From contig NZ_CP107841.1 of the NCBI RefSeq assembly GCF_036346855.1, forward strand, positions 186,001-250,000: a stretch of DNA of 64,000 nucleotides, given 5' to 3'. Position numbers and translations under genes: made by a program. The stretch is from Streptomyces europaeiscabiei. GTDB lineage: Bacteria; Actinomycetota; Actinomycetes; Streptomycetales; Streptomycetaceae. Within the stretch, counting starts at the first letter, position 1; each line of letters opens with the position of its first letter. A model generated the notes under the pieces. The model did no database searches. It was not told the origin of the DNA and was given only the letters and a program-made list of their open reading frames with translations. Positions 8,593 through 17,642 of this stretch are shown in pieces.

Positions 8593-10113
8593 TTGGGGAT
8601 CAAGTGGCGGCACTGGGCGTGGCCGGCGGCACCGCTGGCGCTGGCCCTGCTGGCGGCGACCGGCTGTGAGAGCACGCCGACGCCGCGGCCGAAGCCGACC
8701 GCCGCGCCGTCCACGTCCGTGGCCCGGGTGTGCGCCGAGCCCGCGGCCGGGCCGGCGAAGGCGCCGGCGGGCGCCGTGACGGTCGACCCCGCCGTGGCCG
8801 GCGACCTGGCCGCGAAGACCAGGAGCAATCCCCCGCACACCACGTTCTGGCTTCGACCGGGCAAGCACAGACTCGACCGTAACCGCTACGCCCAGGTCCT
8901 CCCCAAGGAGGGCAACAGCTACCTGGGCGCGCCGGGCGCGGTGCTCGACGGCCGGAAGACCAACCAGTACGCGTTCGGCGGCACCGCCGACGACGTCACC
9001 ATCCGCCACCTGACCGTGCAGGGGTTCGTCGCTCCGCATGACGAGGGCGTGGTCAACCATGACTCGGCCGACGGGTGGGTGATCGAGCACGCGACGATCC
9101 AGAACAACTCCGGCGCCGCGCTGATGGCCGGCGCCCGCCAGCAGGTCCGCGGCAACTGCCTGCGCGGCAACGGCCAGTACGGCATGAACGCGTACAAGGC
9201 CAATGGCCGTATCACCGGCCTGGTGGTCGAGGGCAACGAGATCGTGGGCAACAACAAGGGCGACTGGGAGCGGCGGCGGCCGGGCTGCGGCTGCACCGGA
9301 GGCATCAAGTTCTGGGCCGTCGACGGCGCCGACATACGCGGCAACTGGGTGCACGACAACCGCGGGACCGGGTTGTGGGCGGACACCAACAACAATGACT
9401 TCCTCATCGAGGACAACGTGCTCGAGGACAACGACGGAGCCGCACTGATCTACGAGACCAGCTACAACGCGGTCGTCCGGAAGAACACGATCCGGCGCAA
9501 CAACTGGGTCGAGGGCCGCAAGTACGCCGATCGCGGCGACAACTTCCCGTTCGCGACCATCTACCTGTCCGAGTCCGGCGGCGAACCACGCGTCCGAGCC
9601 CGCACGGACAAGATCGAGATCTACCGGAACGTGCTGGAGAACAACTGGTCCGGGATCACCCTGTGGGAAAACGCCGACCGGTTCTGCAACAGCCCGGCCA
9701 ACACCTCGTCCGGTGACTGCACATTGCTGGTGAAGAAGATCGACCGCTGCGCGCAGCCGGCGATCGCCGCCGCACCGCTCTACGCCGACTGCCGGTGGAA
9801 GACCCAGCGGGTGGACATCCACGGCAACCGCTTCGTGCTGGACAAGTCCGTCGTCGAGTGCACGGTGAGGTGCGACCGCATGGCCGTGCTGGCCAACTAC
9901 GGCACCTATCCGGACTGGTCGCCGTACCAGGGAGAGCGCGTGGCCGAGGCGATCACCCGCAAGCAGCACAACCGCTGGCACGACAACGTCTATCTCGGGC
10001 CATGGAAGTTCGTCGCCCACGACCCGAGCCGGATACTCGACTCCGGCCAGTGGCAGGGTGCGCCGTACCGGCAGGACGTGGGCAGCACCTTCCGCGCACG
10101 GGACGGTGGTTGA
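8593..10113 (+). CDS. Right-handed beta-helix lipoprotein
   Basis: Translation starts at TTG 8593, 8 nt behind an AGGGAGGA ribosome site. The first 25 residues form a lipoprotein signal peptide ending in the lipobox LAATGC, so the mature protein is probably anchored outside the membrane through Cys25. The remainder (506 residues in total) is rich in short N-rich repeats such as GNEIVGNNKG and EDNVLEDNDG, the pattern of parallel beta-helix (NosD/pectate-lyase-like) proteins. It probably binds or cleaves the polymer made by this locus, either as a lyase or as a secretion-associated editing enzyme. No catalytic residues can be assigned with confidence. Confidence 0.85.
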   Translation: MGIKWRHWAWPAAPLALALLAATGCESTPTPRPKPTAAPSTSVARVCAEPAAGPAKAPAGAVTVDPAVAGDLAAKTRSNPPHTTFWLRPGKHRLDRNRYAQVLPKEGNSYLGAPGAVLDGRKTNQYAFGGTADDVTIRHLTVQGFVAPHDEGVVNHDSADGWVIEHATIQNNSGAALMAGARQQVRGNCLRGNGQYGMNAYKANGRITGLVVEGNEIVGNNKGDWERRRPGCGCTGGIKFWAVDGADIRGNWVHDNRGTGLWADTNNNDFLIEDNVLEDNDGAALIYETSYNAVVRKNTIRRNNWVEGRKYADRGDNFPFATIYLSESGGEPRVRARTDKIEIYRNVLENNWSGITLWENADRFCNSPANTSSGDCTLLVKKIDRCAQPAIAAAPLYADCRWKTQRVDIHGNRFVLDKSVVECTVRCDRMAVLANYGTYPDWSPYQGERVAEAITRKQHNRWHDNVYLGPWKFVAHDPSRILDSGQWQGAPYRQDVGSTFRARDGG

Positions 10114-10114
10114 G

Positions 10115-11356
10115 ATGAGCCCGGAGCACACGGACCGCACGTCGAAGATCGTCGGGACGAGCTGGGGGTTGCTGGTCCTCAACACGCTCGGCTCCGCCGG
10201 GGCGAAGACCATCGTCCCGCTGCCCCGCTCCCTCATCCAGATGGTCACCATGGGCGCGCTGGTCGCCGCGTTCACGCTGGCGCTCACGGTCAATACCCGG
10301 CTGCGCATCCGGGCCAGTGCCTTCGTGTTCCTGCTCACCCTGCTCCTGGTGCCGAGCGTGATCTCCAGCGCGGACCTGGAGTCCGGGTTCGGTGCGGTGT
10401 TCCGCTGCGCCCGGCTGGCTCTCTTCGTCGGCACGCTGTGGCTGCTCAGCCGCTGGTGGGACGGCGGCCTGACCTTCGTCCGGCTCCACATCCGGATGTA
10501 TTTCGTGGTCCTCGGTTCGGTGGCCGCCGGCGCTGTCATCTCACCGGGCGCCGCCCTGCCCGAGCTGTACGGCGGGCGGCTGGTCGGCGCGTTGTGGCCG
10601 CTCACCCCGCCGCAGATCGGGCAGTACGCCGCGGTCATCATCGGGCTTGCCGTGCTGCTCCTGCTGGGCCGCCGGACCGACTGGCGCAGCGCGGCGGTGG
10701 TCATCGTGCCGGCACTCGTCCTGCTCGCGCTGACCCACACCCGCACGGCCACGCTCGGCCTGCTCATCGGGCTGGTGCTGGCGATCGGCTCGCTCTTCCT
10801 GACCAGCGCCGCCGCCCGCCGGTTCTTCGCCTGGGCGGTCCTGTGCGCCGCCGTGGCCGCGGTGGGGTTCGGCTCCGCGCTGCAGGCGTGGTTCCTGCGC
10901 GGACAGAGCCAGGAGAACTTCACCAGCCTCACGGGTCGGGCCAAGGTCTGGGACGCCCTGCTGGCAGCACCCCGGACGACCTCGGAGTACCTGTTCGGCG
11001 CGGGCCTGGGCGACAAGTCGTTCGGCGGACTGCCGATCGACAACAGCTGGCTGGCCGTCTACCACGAGCAGGGGGTGACCGGCGTCGCCCTGGTGGCGGC
11101 GATCATCATCGTGCTGGGCGGCGTCGCGTTGCTGCGGCCACCGTCGCTGTCGAGGGCCTGCGCGCTCTTCCTGATCAGCTACTGCGCGATCGCGTCGTAC
11201 ACCGAGGCCGGGCTCGGCGACGCCTCCCCGTATCTGCTGCATCTGGCCGTGGCCGCCTCGCTGCTGACGGCACCGGCCGAGGCCACCGCCCCCTCGACGC
11301 CCGATGTCCCTCGACGGCCCGTCCCGCGATGGGCCCGAAGATCGGAGGTGAACTGA
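10115..11356 (+). CDS. O-antigen ligase/polymerase-like membrane protein
   Basis: The ATG at 10115 gives a 413-residue polytopic membrane protein with about ten hydrophobic segments. It starts with GLLVLNTLGSAGAK and ends with a hydrophilic Arg-rich tail. The hydrophilic loop SLTGRAKVWDAL followed by FGAGLGDKSFGG and IDNSWLAVYHEQG is characteristic of the Wzy/WaaL (O-antigen ligase) superfamily. In this locus it most likely polymerises undecaprenyl-linked repeat units at the outer face of the membrane. It lies 1 nt downstream of the beta-helix gene stop. Confidence 0.85.
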   Translation: MSPEHTDRTSKIVGTSWGLLVLNTLGSAGAKTIVPLPRSLIQMVTMGALVAAFTLALTVNTRLRIRASAFVFLLTLLLVPSVISSADLESGFGAVFRCARLALFVGTLWLLSRWWDGGLTFVRLHIRMYFVVLGSVAAGAVISPGAALPELYGGRLVGALWPLTPPQIGQYAAVIIGLAVLLLLGRRTDWRSAAVVIVPALVLLALTHTRTATLGLLIGLVLAIGSLFLTSAAARRFFAWAVLCAAVAAVGFGSALQAWFLRGQSQENFTSLTGRAKVWDALLAAPRTTSEYLFGAGLGDKSFGGLPIDNSWLAVYHEQGVTGVALVAAIIIVLGGVALLRPPSLSRACALFLISYCAIASYTEAGLGDASPYLLHLAVAASLLTAPAEATAPSTPDVPRRPVPRWARRSEVN

Positions 11357-11358
11357 GC

Positions 11359-12633
11359 ATGCACGTCCTCGTGGTGCACAACCGCTACGCCTCGGCGCAG
11401 CCGAGCGGGGAGAACAAGGTCGTCGACCAGGAGGTGGCGCTGCTGCGCGGGGCCGGCCACCGGGTCGAGGTGTTCGAGCGGCGCAGCGACGACATCGCCG
11501 CCCGGTCCCTGCTGGGCAAGGCGGCGCTACCGCTGCTGGTGCCGTGGAACCCGGGGGTCCGCAGGGAGCTCGCCGGCCGGCTTCGCCGCGAGCGGCCGGA
11601 CGTGGTGCACGTCCACAACGTCTTCCCGCTCCTGTCGCCGGCGGTGCTGGCCGCCTGCGCCGACGTCGGCGTGCCCGCCGTCGCCACGCTGCACAACTAC
11701 ACCCAGGTCTGCCCGCCCGGCACGCTGCAGCGGGACGGCCGGCCGTGCACCGAGTGCGTCGGGTCCGCGCCGCTGCCCGCCGTCCGGCACGGCTGCTACC
11801 GCAACTCCAAGCTCGCGACGGTGCCGCTCGCGGTCAGCCTGTCGGTCAACCGGCGGCGGTGGTGGTCCGGCGTGGAGCGGTTCTTCTGCATCTCCGCGGC
11901 GCAGCGCGAGGTGCTGGTGCGGTCGGGGATGCCGGCCGAGCGGCTGGCGGTGAAGCACAACTTCGTGCCCGACCCGGGCGCCTGCCGCTCGGGCACCGGC
12001 GAGCACCTGCTCTACCTCGGCCGGCTCGCGGAGGCCAAGGGCGTGCGGCTGCTCATGGCCGCGTGGGACGAACTCGCCGCCGACGGCGGGGTGGGCGTCC
12101 CGCTCGTGATCGCCGGTACGGGGCCGCTGGAGCCGGAGGTGACCGCCTGGGCGGCGGGCCGGGACGACGTCCGCTACGTCGGCCTCTATGACACGGCGGA
12201 GTGCCGGAAGGCCGTCGCGCGGTCGGTCGCCGTGGTGGCTCCCTCGACATGGCTGGAGGCGTTCGGCCTGGTGGTCGTGGAGGCGATGGCGGCGGGGGTC
12301 CCGGTCGTCGCCGCCGGTCACGGCGCCTTCGTGGAACTCGTCGAGGACGGGGTGACCGGGCTGCTGCACCGGCCGGGTGAGCCCGCCTCGCTCGCGTCGT
12401 GCCTGCGCCGGATCACGGACGGGGTGGTCCGCAACCGGGAGATGGGCCAGGCGGCCCGGCGCCGATACGAGCGGGACTTCAGCCCGGCCGTCGGGCTGGA
12501 GCACCTGCTGGAGGAGTACCGCACCGCGATCGCGGGTCGGTCCGGCGGCGGGGACAGCCCGCCGTCGGCAGGGGACAACAGCACTGGCTCGCGGCGGGGG
12601 CACTCGCGCGAGCGGGATGGGGGCAGTAGATGA
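11359..12633 (+). CDS. Glycosyltransferase family 4 (GT-B)
   Basis: The 424-residue protein starts at ATG 11359, 2 nt after the previous stop, and begins MHVLVVHNRYAS. The N-terminal acceptor domain includes PDVVHVHNVFPLLSP. The C-terminal donor domain has LLYLGRLAEAKG and the retaining GT4 E-x7-E motif EAFGLVVVEAMAAG near residues 300-308. It is expected to transfer an NDP-activated sugar to a lipid-linked intermediate on the cytoplasmic face of the membrane. The C-terminal 40 residues are low-complexity and Gly/Ser/Arg-rich. The stop overlaps the next start (ATGA). Donor and acceptor cannot be read from sequence. Confidence 0.88.
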   Translation: MHVLVVHNRYASAQPSGENKVVDQEVALLRGAGHRVEVFERRSDDIAARSLLGKAALPLLVPWNPGVRRELAGRLRRERPDVVHVHNVFPLLSPAVLAACADVGVPAVATLHNYTQVCPPGTLQRDGRPCTECVGSAPLPAVRHGCYRNSKLATVPLAVSLSVNRRRWWSGVERFFCISAAQREVLVRSGMPAERLAVKHNFVPDPGACRSGTGEHLLYLGRLAEAKGVRLLMAAWDELAADGGVGVPLVIAGTGPLEPEVTAWAAGRDDVRYVGLYDTAECRKAVARSVAVVAPSTWLEAFGLVVVEAMAAGVPVVAAGHGAFVELVEDGVTGLLHRPGEPASLASCLRRITDGVVRNREMGQAARRRYERDFSPAVGLEHLLEEYRTAIAGRSGGGDSPPSAGDNSTGSRRGHSRERDGGSR

Positions 12634-13865
12634 CACGATGCCGACTCTGCGGCTCGGGGGCGCTGGCGAGCGTCGTCGATCTGGGGGCGACCCCGCCGTG
12701 TGAGAGCTTTCTCGCCGCGGACCAACTGGACCTGCCGGAGCCGGCGTACCCGCTGCACCTGCGGGTCTGCACCGACTGCTGGCTCGCGCAGATCCCTCCG
12801 CTGATCACGCCGGAGGAGACGTTCAAGGAGTACGCCTACTTCTCCTCCTTCTCGACCTCCTGGGTGGAGCACGCGCGCACGTTCGTCGCCGACGCCGTGG
12901 AGCGGGTGGGGCTCGGCCCCGACGCCTTCGTGGTCGAGGTCGCGAGCAACGACGGGTACCTGCTGAGGCACGTGGTGGACCGGGGGATCCGCTGCCTCGG
13001 CATCGAGCCCTCGGTGAACGTCGGCGCCGCGGCACGGAACGCGGGTGTGCCCACGCTCACGGAGTTCCTTGACCCGACCACCGGCGCCGACGTCCGCGCC
13101 GAGCACGGCCCGGCGGACCTGGTCGTGGCCAACAACGTGTACGCGCACATCCCCGACGTCGTCGGGTTCACCCGGGGGCTGCGCGCCCTGGTGGCCGACG
13201 ACGGCTGGGTCTCCATCGAGGTGCAGCACCTGCTGACCCTGATCGAGGAGAACCAGTACGACACGATCTACCACGAGCACTTCCAGTACTACACGGTCGC
13301 GTCCGCGATCCGGGCGCTGGCCAGCGGTGGACTCGCGCTCGTGGACGTCGAGCTGCTGCCCACGCACGGCGGCTCCATCCGGCTGTGGGCCCGCCCGGCC
13401 GAGGTGGCCGGCGAGCCGGCCCGGCGGGTGGCCGACGTGCTGGACCGGGAGAAGGCCGCAGGACTGCAGGAGCTGTCCGGGTACACCGAGTTCTCCGCCC
13501 GGGTGGCCAAGGTGCGGCGGGACCTGCTGCGGTTCCTCATCGAGGCGGCCGAGCGCGGCGAGACGGTCGTCGGCTACGGCGCCCCGGGCAAGGGCAACAC
13601 CCTGCTCAACCACTGCGGCATCCGGCCCGACCTGCTCCCGTACACGGTCGACCGCAACCCCTACAAGCACGGCAGGTTCACCCCGGGTACCCGCATCCCG
13701 ATCCTGCCGCCCGAGCAGATAGCCGCCGACGAACCGGACTACGTCCTCGTCCTGCCGTGGAATCTGCGGGCCGAACTGGTCGAGCAGCTGTCCTTCGTGC
13801 ACGCCTGGGGCGGCCGACTGGTCTTTCCGATACCGGAACTGAGCATTGTCGAGGTCAAGGCATGA
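12630..13865 (+). CDS. Sugar C-methyltransferase-like SAM enzyme
   Basis: The 411-residue protein opens with a zinc-binding Cys cluster (CRLCG near 4-8 and CTDC near 48-51), then a SAM-binding motif VEVASNDGYLLRH, then a third C-terminal domain (ETVVGYGAPGKGNTL). This three-domain order is that of the TylCIII/NovU sugar C-methyltransferases, which methylate a keto-sugar nucleotide carbon. It is the first gene of a five-gene cassette in which neighbours overlap or nearly abut. It is therefore probably dedicated to making one modified sugar donor. Methylated carbon and nucleotide sugar are not known. Confidence 0.86.
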   Translation: MTRCRLCGSGALASVVDLGATPPCESFLAADQLDLPEPAYPLHLRVCTDCWLAQIPPLITPEETFKEYAYFSSFSTSWVEHARTFVADAVERVGLGPDAFVVEVASNDGYLLRHVVDRGIRCLGIEPSVNVGAAARNAGVPTLTEFLDPTTGADVRAEHGPADLVVANNVYAHIPDVVGFTRGLRALVADDGWVSIEVQHLLTLIEENQYDTIYHEHFQYYTVASAIRALASGGLALVDVELLPTHGGSIRLWARPAEVAGEPARRVADVLDREKAAGLQELSGYTEFSARVAKVRRDLLRFLIEAAERGETVVGYGAPGKGNTLLNHCGIRPDLLPYTVDRNPYKHGRFTPGTRIPILPPEQIAADEPDYVLVLPWNLRAELVEQLSFVHAWGGRLVFPIPELSIVEVKA

Positions 13866-14698
13866 AGGTCGTACTGTTCTGCGGCGGCTATGGCCTGCGG
13901 ATGCGCAGCGGAGCCTCCGACGACGTGCCCAAGCCGATGGCGATGGTCGGCCCTCGGCCGCTGATCTGGCATGTCATGCGCTACTACGCGTACTTCGGGC
14001 ACACGGAGTTCATCCTGTGTCTCGGGTACGGGGCTCACCACATCAAGGACTTCTTCCTCAACTACGAGGAGACGACGTCCAACGACTTCGTGCTGCGGGG
14101 CGGGCGGACCGAGCTGCTGTCCACCGACATCGCCTCCTGGACGATCACGTTCGCGCAGACCGGCATCGAGTCGCCGATCGGGGAGCGGCTGCGCCGGGTG
14201 CGGCACCACCTGGACGGCGACGAGATGTTCCTCGCCAACTACGCCGACGTGCTCACCGATGCCCCGCTGCCGGAGATGATCGACAAGTTCGCCCGGCGCG
14301 ACGCCGGTGCGTCGATGATGGTGGTGCCGCCGCAGTCCTCGTTCCACTGCGTGGATCTGGGCGACGACGGCCTGGTGGGGGGTATCACCGCGGTGAGCGA
14401 CATGCCGCTGTGGGAGAACGGCGGCTACTTCGTGCTCCGCCAGGAGGTCTTCGACCACATCCCGGAGGGCGGGGACCTGGTCGCCGACGGCTGCGCCCAA
14501 CTGGCCAAGCGGGGCCGGCTGGTGGCGCACCAGCACCGCGGCTTCTGGAAGCCGACCGACACGGTGAAGGAGCGGGCCGCGCTCGACGACGCCTACGCCC
14601 GGGGCGAGCGCCCGTGGGCCGTGTGGGAACGGGACGGCGTGGCGGCTGGTCTCCAGGGTGCGACCGGCAGCCGGGACGGCTCCGGAGCGAGGGCGTGA
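13862..14698 (+). CDS. Glucose-1-phosphate cytidylyltransferase-like nucleotidyltransferase
   Basis: The 278-residue protein starts MKVVLFCGGYGLRMR, the G-rich nucleotide-binding signature of sugar-1-phosphate nucleotidyltransferases, followed by PKPMAMVGPRPLIWHVM. The gapped G-x-G-x-R version and NTP-binding context resemble RfbF, which makes CDP-glucose from CTP and glucose 1-phosphate. The motif KPTDTVKERA near the C terminus also fits RfbF. No gene for a classic CDP-glucose 4,6-dehydratase is obvious next to it, unless the SDR two genes on serves. Start overlaps the previous stop (ATGA). Confidence 0.85.
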   Translation: MKVVLFCGGYGLRMRSGASDDVPKPMAMVGPRPLIWHVMRYYAYFGHTEFILCLGYGAHHIKDFFLNYEETTSNDFVLRGGRTELLSTDIASWTITFAQTGIESPIGERLRRVRHHLDGDEMFLANYADVLTDAPLPEMIDKFARRDAGASMMVVPPQSSFHCVDLGDDGLVGGITAVSDMPLWENGGYFVLRQEVFDHIPEGGDLVADGCAQLAKRGRLVAHQHRGFWKPTDTVKERAALDDAYARGERPWAVWERDGVAAGLQGATGSRDGSGARA

Positions 14699-15342
14699 TC
14701 CGGCTCGGGGCCGGGCCCCTGGACCGGATCGTCGCGGTGGGCGCGCACTGCGACGACATCGCCATCGGCGCCGGCGGCACGCTGCTGACGCTGTGCCTGG
14801 CGCGGCCGGGTGTCCGCGTCGACGCGCTGGTGCTCTCCGGTGGTGGCAGCGAGCGGGAGCAGGAGGAACAGGCCGCGCTCGCCGCCTTCTGTCCGGGCGC
14901 CGATCTGCGGCTGACCGTGCTCAAGCTGCCGGACGGCCGGATGCCCGCGCACTGGGGCGAGGCCAAGGACGCGGTCGAGGAACTGCGCGGGCAGACCGAG
15001 CCGGATCTCGTGCTGGCCCCGCGCACCGACGACGCGCACCAGGATCACCGCGGCCTGGCGAAGCTGGTGCGCACCGCGTTCCGCGACCACCTCGTGCTCG
15101 GCTACGAGATCGTCAAGTGGGACGGCGATCTCGGCCGTCCGGCGGCGTACCAGCCGCTGTCACCGGAGACCGCCGAACACAAGGTGCGGCTGCTGCAGGA
15201 GCACTATCCCTCGCAGCGGCACCGGCCCTGGTACGACCGGGAGGCCTTCCTCGGGCTGGCCCGGATCCGTGGCATCGAATGCCACGCGCGTTACGCCGAG
15301 GCGTTCGCCGTCACCAAACTCACTCTCGACCTGGGGGAATGA
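14695..15342 (+). CDS. PIG-L family deacetylase
   Basis: This 215-residue protein starts at GTG 14695 within a GTGA overlap. It has the zinc-site motif AHCDDIAIGAGGTL near residues 15-28, a variant of the usual AHPDDE, and the second metal motif DDAHQDHRG. PIG-L enzymes remove N-acyl groups from sugars. The Cys-for-Pro and Ile-for-Glu changes in the first motif are often seen in polysaccharide-locus members. Deacetylation would free an amine on the sugar made by this cassette. Assigned from motifs and neighbours. Confidence 0.85.
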   Translation: MIRLGAGPLDRIVAVGAHCDDIAIGAGGTLLTLCLARPGVRVDALVLSGGGSEREQEEQAALAAFCPGADLRLTVLKLPDGRMPAHWGEAKDAVEELRGQTEPDLVLAPRTDDAHQDHRGLAKLVRTAFRDHLVLGYEIVKWDGDLGRPAAYQPLSPETAEHKVRLLQEHYPSQRHRPWYDREAFLGLARIRGIECHARYAEAFAVTKLTLDLGE

Positions 15343-15345
15343 ACT

Positions 15346-16371
15346 GTGCGCGTACTGCTGACCGGACACCAGGGCTACCTGGGCACGGTGATGGCCCCCG
15401 TCCTCGCGGACGCCGGGCACGAGGTCGTCGGGCTGGACGCCGGCCTGTTCGCCGACTGCGTCCTCGGCCCGCCGCCCGCGGACCCGCCCGGACATCAAGT
15501 GGACCTGCGCGACGTCACGGCCGAACACGTGGCCGGGGTGGACGCCGTGATCCACCTGGCCGCCCTGTCCAACGACCCGCTGGGTTCGCTGGCGCCGGAC
15601 CTCACCTACGACATCAACCACCACGCGTCCGTGCGGCTGGCCCGGCTGGCCCGCGACGCCGGAGTGCGGCGCTTCCTGTACGCGTCGACGTGCTCGGTCT
15701 ACGGCGCCGCCGGCGGTGACGACCTGGTGGCCGAGGACGCCCCGCTGCGGCCGGTGACGCCGTACGCGGAGTCCAAGGTGCGGGTGGAGGACGACCTGCA
15801 CGCGCTGGCCGACGGCGACTTCAGCCCGGTGTTCATGCGCAACGCCACCGCCTTCGGCCACTCCCCCCGGCTGCGCGCCGACATCGTACTGAACAACCTG
15901 GTGGGACACGCCCTTCTGTCCGGCGAAGTCCTGGTGCTCTCCGACGGCACCCCCTGGCGCCCGCTGGTGCACGCCGCCGACATCGCACGGGCCTTCGCGG
16001 CCGCGCTGACCGCGCCGCGGGAAGCGGTGCACGACCGGGCGTTCAACATCGGCAGCGAGACCAACAACGTCACGGTCGCCGAGATCGCCGAGCAGGTCGC
16101 CGAGGCGGTGTCCGGCGCGAAGGTGAGGATCACCGGGGAGAACGGCGCCGATCCGCGGTCCTACCGGGTGGACTTCTCCCGGTTCCGCGCCGCGATCCCC
16201 GGCTTCGACTGCGAGTGGACGGTCAAGCAGGGCGCGCTCGAACTCGCCGACGCCTACCGCGAACACGGGCTGACCCGGGAGAACTTCGAGCAGCGCTTCA
16301 CCCGGCTCGCCGTGCTGCGCGCGGCGTCCGACGCCGGCGCCGTCGACGACACCCTGCGGTGGCGCCGATGA
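15346..16371 (+). CDS. NAD-dependent epimerase/dehydratase (extended SDR)
   Basis: The 341-residue protein begins at GTG 15346 (MRVLLTGHQGYLG, the Gly-rich NAD loop). It carries the STCSVYG active-site serine/threonine region and the catalytic TPYAESK (YxxxK). These are hallmarks of sugar-nucleotide epimerases, dehydratases and reductases. With the cytidylyltransferase it could carry out the 4,6-dehydration, epimerisation or reduction step on a CDP-sugar. The precise reaction cannot be read from the sequence. It starts 3 nt after the PIG-L stop and overlaps the next gene by 4 nt. Confidence 0.87.
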   Translation: MRVLLTGHQGYLGTVMAPVLADAGHEVVGLDAGLFADCVLGPPPADPPGHQVDLRDVTAEHVAGVDAVIHLAALSNDPLGSLAPDLTYDINHHASVRLARLARDAGVRRFLYASTCSVYGAAGGDDLVAEDAPLRPVTPYAESKVRVEDDLHALADGDFSPVFMRNATAFGHSPRLRADIVLNNLVGHALLSGEVLVLSDGTPWRPLVHAADIARAFAAALTAPREAVHDRAFNIGSETNNVTVAEIAEQVAEAVSGAKVRITGENGADPRSYRVDFSRFRAAIPGFDCEWTVKQGALELADAYREHGLTRENFEQRFTRLAVLRAASDAGAVDDTLRWRR

Positions 16372-17642
16372 CCGCGGTCGGCGAGGAGATGCACGCGCTG
16401 GTGGAGCGGTTGTACCCGCTGTGCCGGAGCATCACCGGCGACGGTGTGCGCGCCACCCTGGACATCGTCGGCGAGTACCTCCCGCTGCGGGTGCACGAGG
16501 TGCCGACCGGAACCCAGGTGCTCGACTGGACGGTGCCGCAGGAGTGGAACATCCGGGACGCGTACGTCGCCGACAGCGCCGGCAACCGGGTCGTCGACTT
16601 CGCCGCGTCCAGCCTGCACGTGCTCGGCTACAGCGTGCCGGTGTCGGCGACGATGCCGCTGTCCGAGCTGCGTGCGCATCTGCACACCCTGCCGGACCAC
16701 CCGTCCTGGGTGCCGTACCGCACCAGCTACTACAAGCCGGAATGGGGGTTCTGCCTTGCTCAGGAGACCTTGGACGCGCTGCCGGACGGCGAGTACGAGG
16801 TGCTCATCGACTCCACCCTCGCCGACGGGCACCTCACCTACGCCGAGCACGTGGTCTCCGGGCAGGTCGCCGACGAGGTGATCGTCTCCTGCCACGTCTG
16901 CCACCCGTCCCTGGCCAACGACAACCTGGCCGGCATCGTGGTGGCGACGTTCCTGGCCCGGGCGCTGGCGGAGCGGACGCCGTACTACACCTACCGGTTC
17001 ATCTTCGCGCCCGGCACCATCGGGGCGATCACCTGGCTGGCCCGCAACGCGGAGCGGATCGAACAGGTCAAGCACGGGCTGGTGCTGGCCTGCGCCGGTG
17101 ACCCGGGCCGGCTGACGTACAAGCAGAGCAGGCGCGGCGACGCGGAGATCGACCGGGTGATGCGGCACGTGCTGGCCGCCTCCGAACGCCCGCACCACGT
17201 CACCGAGTTCACCCCGTACGGCTACGACGAGCGGCAGTTCTGCTCGCCCGGGTTCGATCTCGGCGTGGGCTCGCTCAGCCGGACCCCCTACGCCGGCTAC
17301 CCCGAGTACCACACCTCGGCGGACAACCCGGCCTTCGTCTCCCCGGAGGCGATGGCGGACACGCTCGCCCTGTGCCGCGAGGCGTTCACCGTGCTGGACG
17401 GCAACCGGCGGTACGTCAACCTCAGCCCGTACGGCGAGCCACAGCTGGGCCAGCGCGGGCTGTACGACTCGCTCGGCGGCCGCAGCGACGCGAAGCAGGC
17501 CCAGATGGCCATGCTCTGGGTGCTCAGCCTCTCCGACGGCGAGCACGGACTGCTGGACGTCGCCGAGCGGTCCGGGCTGCCCTTCGACACCGTCGCCGCC
17601 GCGGCCGACGCCCTGCACGGCGCCGGACTGATCAAGGTATGA
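16368..17642 (+). CDS. DUF4910 (M28-like peptidase fold) protein
   Basis: The 424-residue protein begins MTAVGEEMHALVERLYPLCRSI and contains SCHVCHPSLANDNLAG, a metal-site motif like that of M28 aminopeptidases, and a C-terminal winged-helix-like stretch. DUF4910 proteins occur in sugar loci beside CDP-sugar enzymes, but their reaction is not established. It might act as a zinc amidase on an N-acyl sugar rather than a peptidase. The start overlaps the previous stop (ATGA) and the stop overlaps the next start, so it is firmly part of the cassette. Confidence 0.82.
   Translation: MTAVGEEMHALVERLYPLCRSITGDGVRATLDIVGEYLPLRVHEVPTGTQVLDWTVPQEWNIRDAYVADSAGNRVVDFAASSLHVLGYSVPVSATMPLSELRAHLHTLPDHPSWVPYRTSYYKPEWGFCLAQETLDALPDGEYEVLIDSTLADGHLTYAEHVVSGQVADEVIVSCHVCHPSLANDNLAGIVVATFLARALAERTPYYTYRFIFAPGTIGAITWLARNAERIEQVKHGLVLACAGDPGRLTYKQSRRGDAEIDRVMRHVLAASERPHHVTEFTPYGYDERQFCSPGFDLGVGSLSRTPYAGYPEYHTSADNPAFVSPEAMADTLALCREAFTVLDGNRRYVNLSPYGEPQLGQRGLYDSLGGRSDAKQAQMAMLWVLSLSDGEHGLLDVAERSGLPFDTVAAAADALHGAGLIKV

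Noticed and set aside
7609..11043. Minus-strand open frame of 1144 codons
   Set aside because: It runs opposite to three well supported plus-strand genes; composition (Arg, Pro, Ala) is that of a GC-rich antisense shadow and no domain is present.
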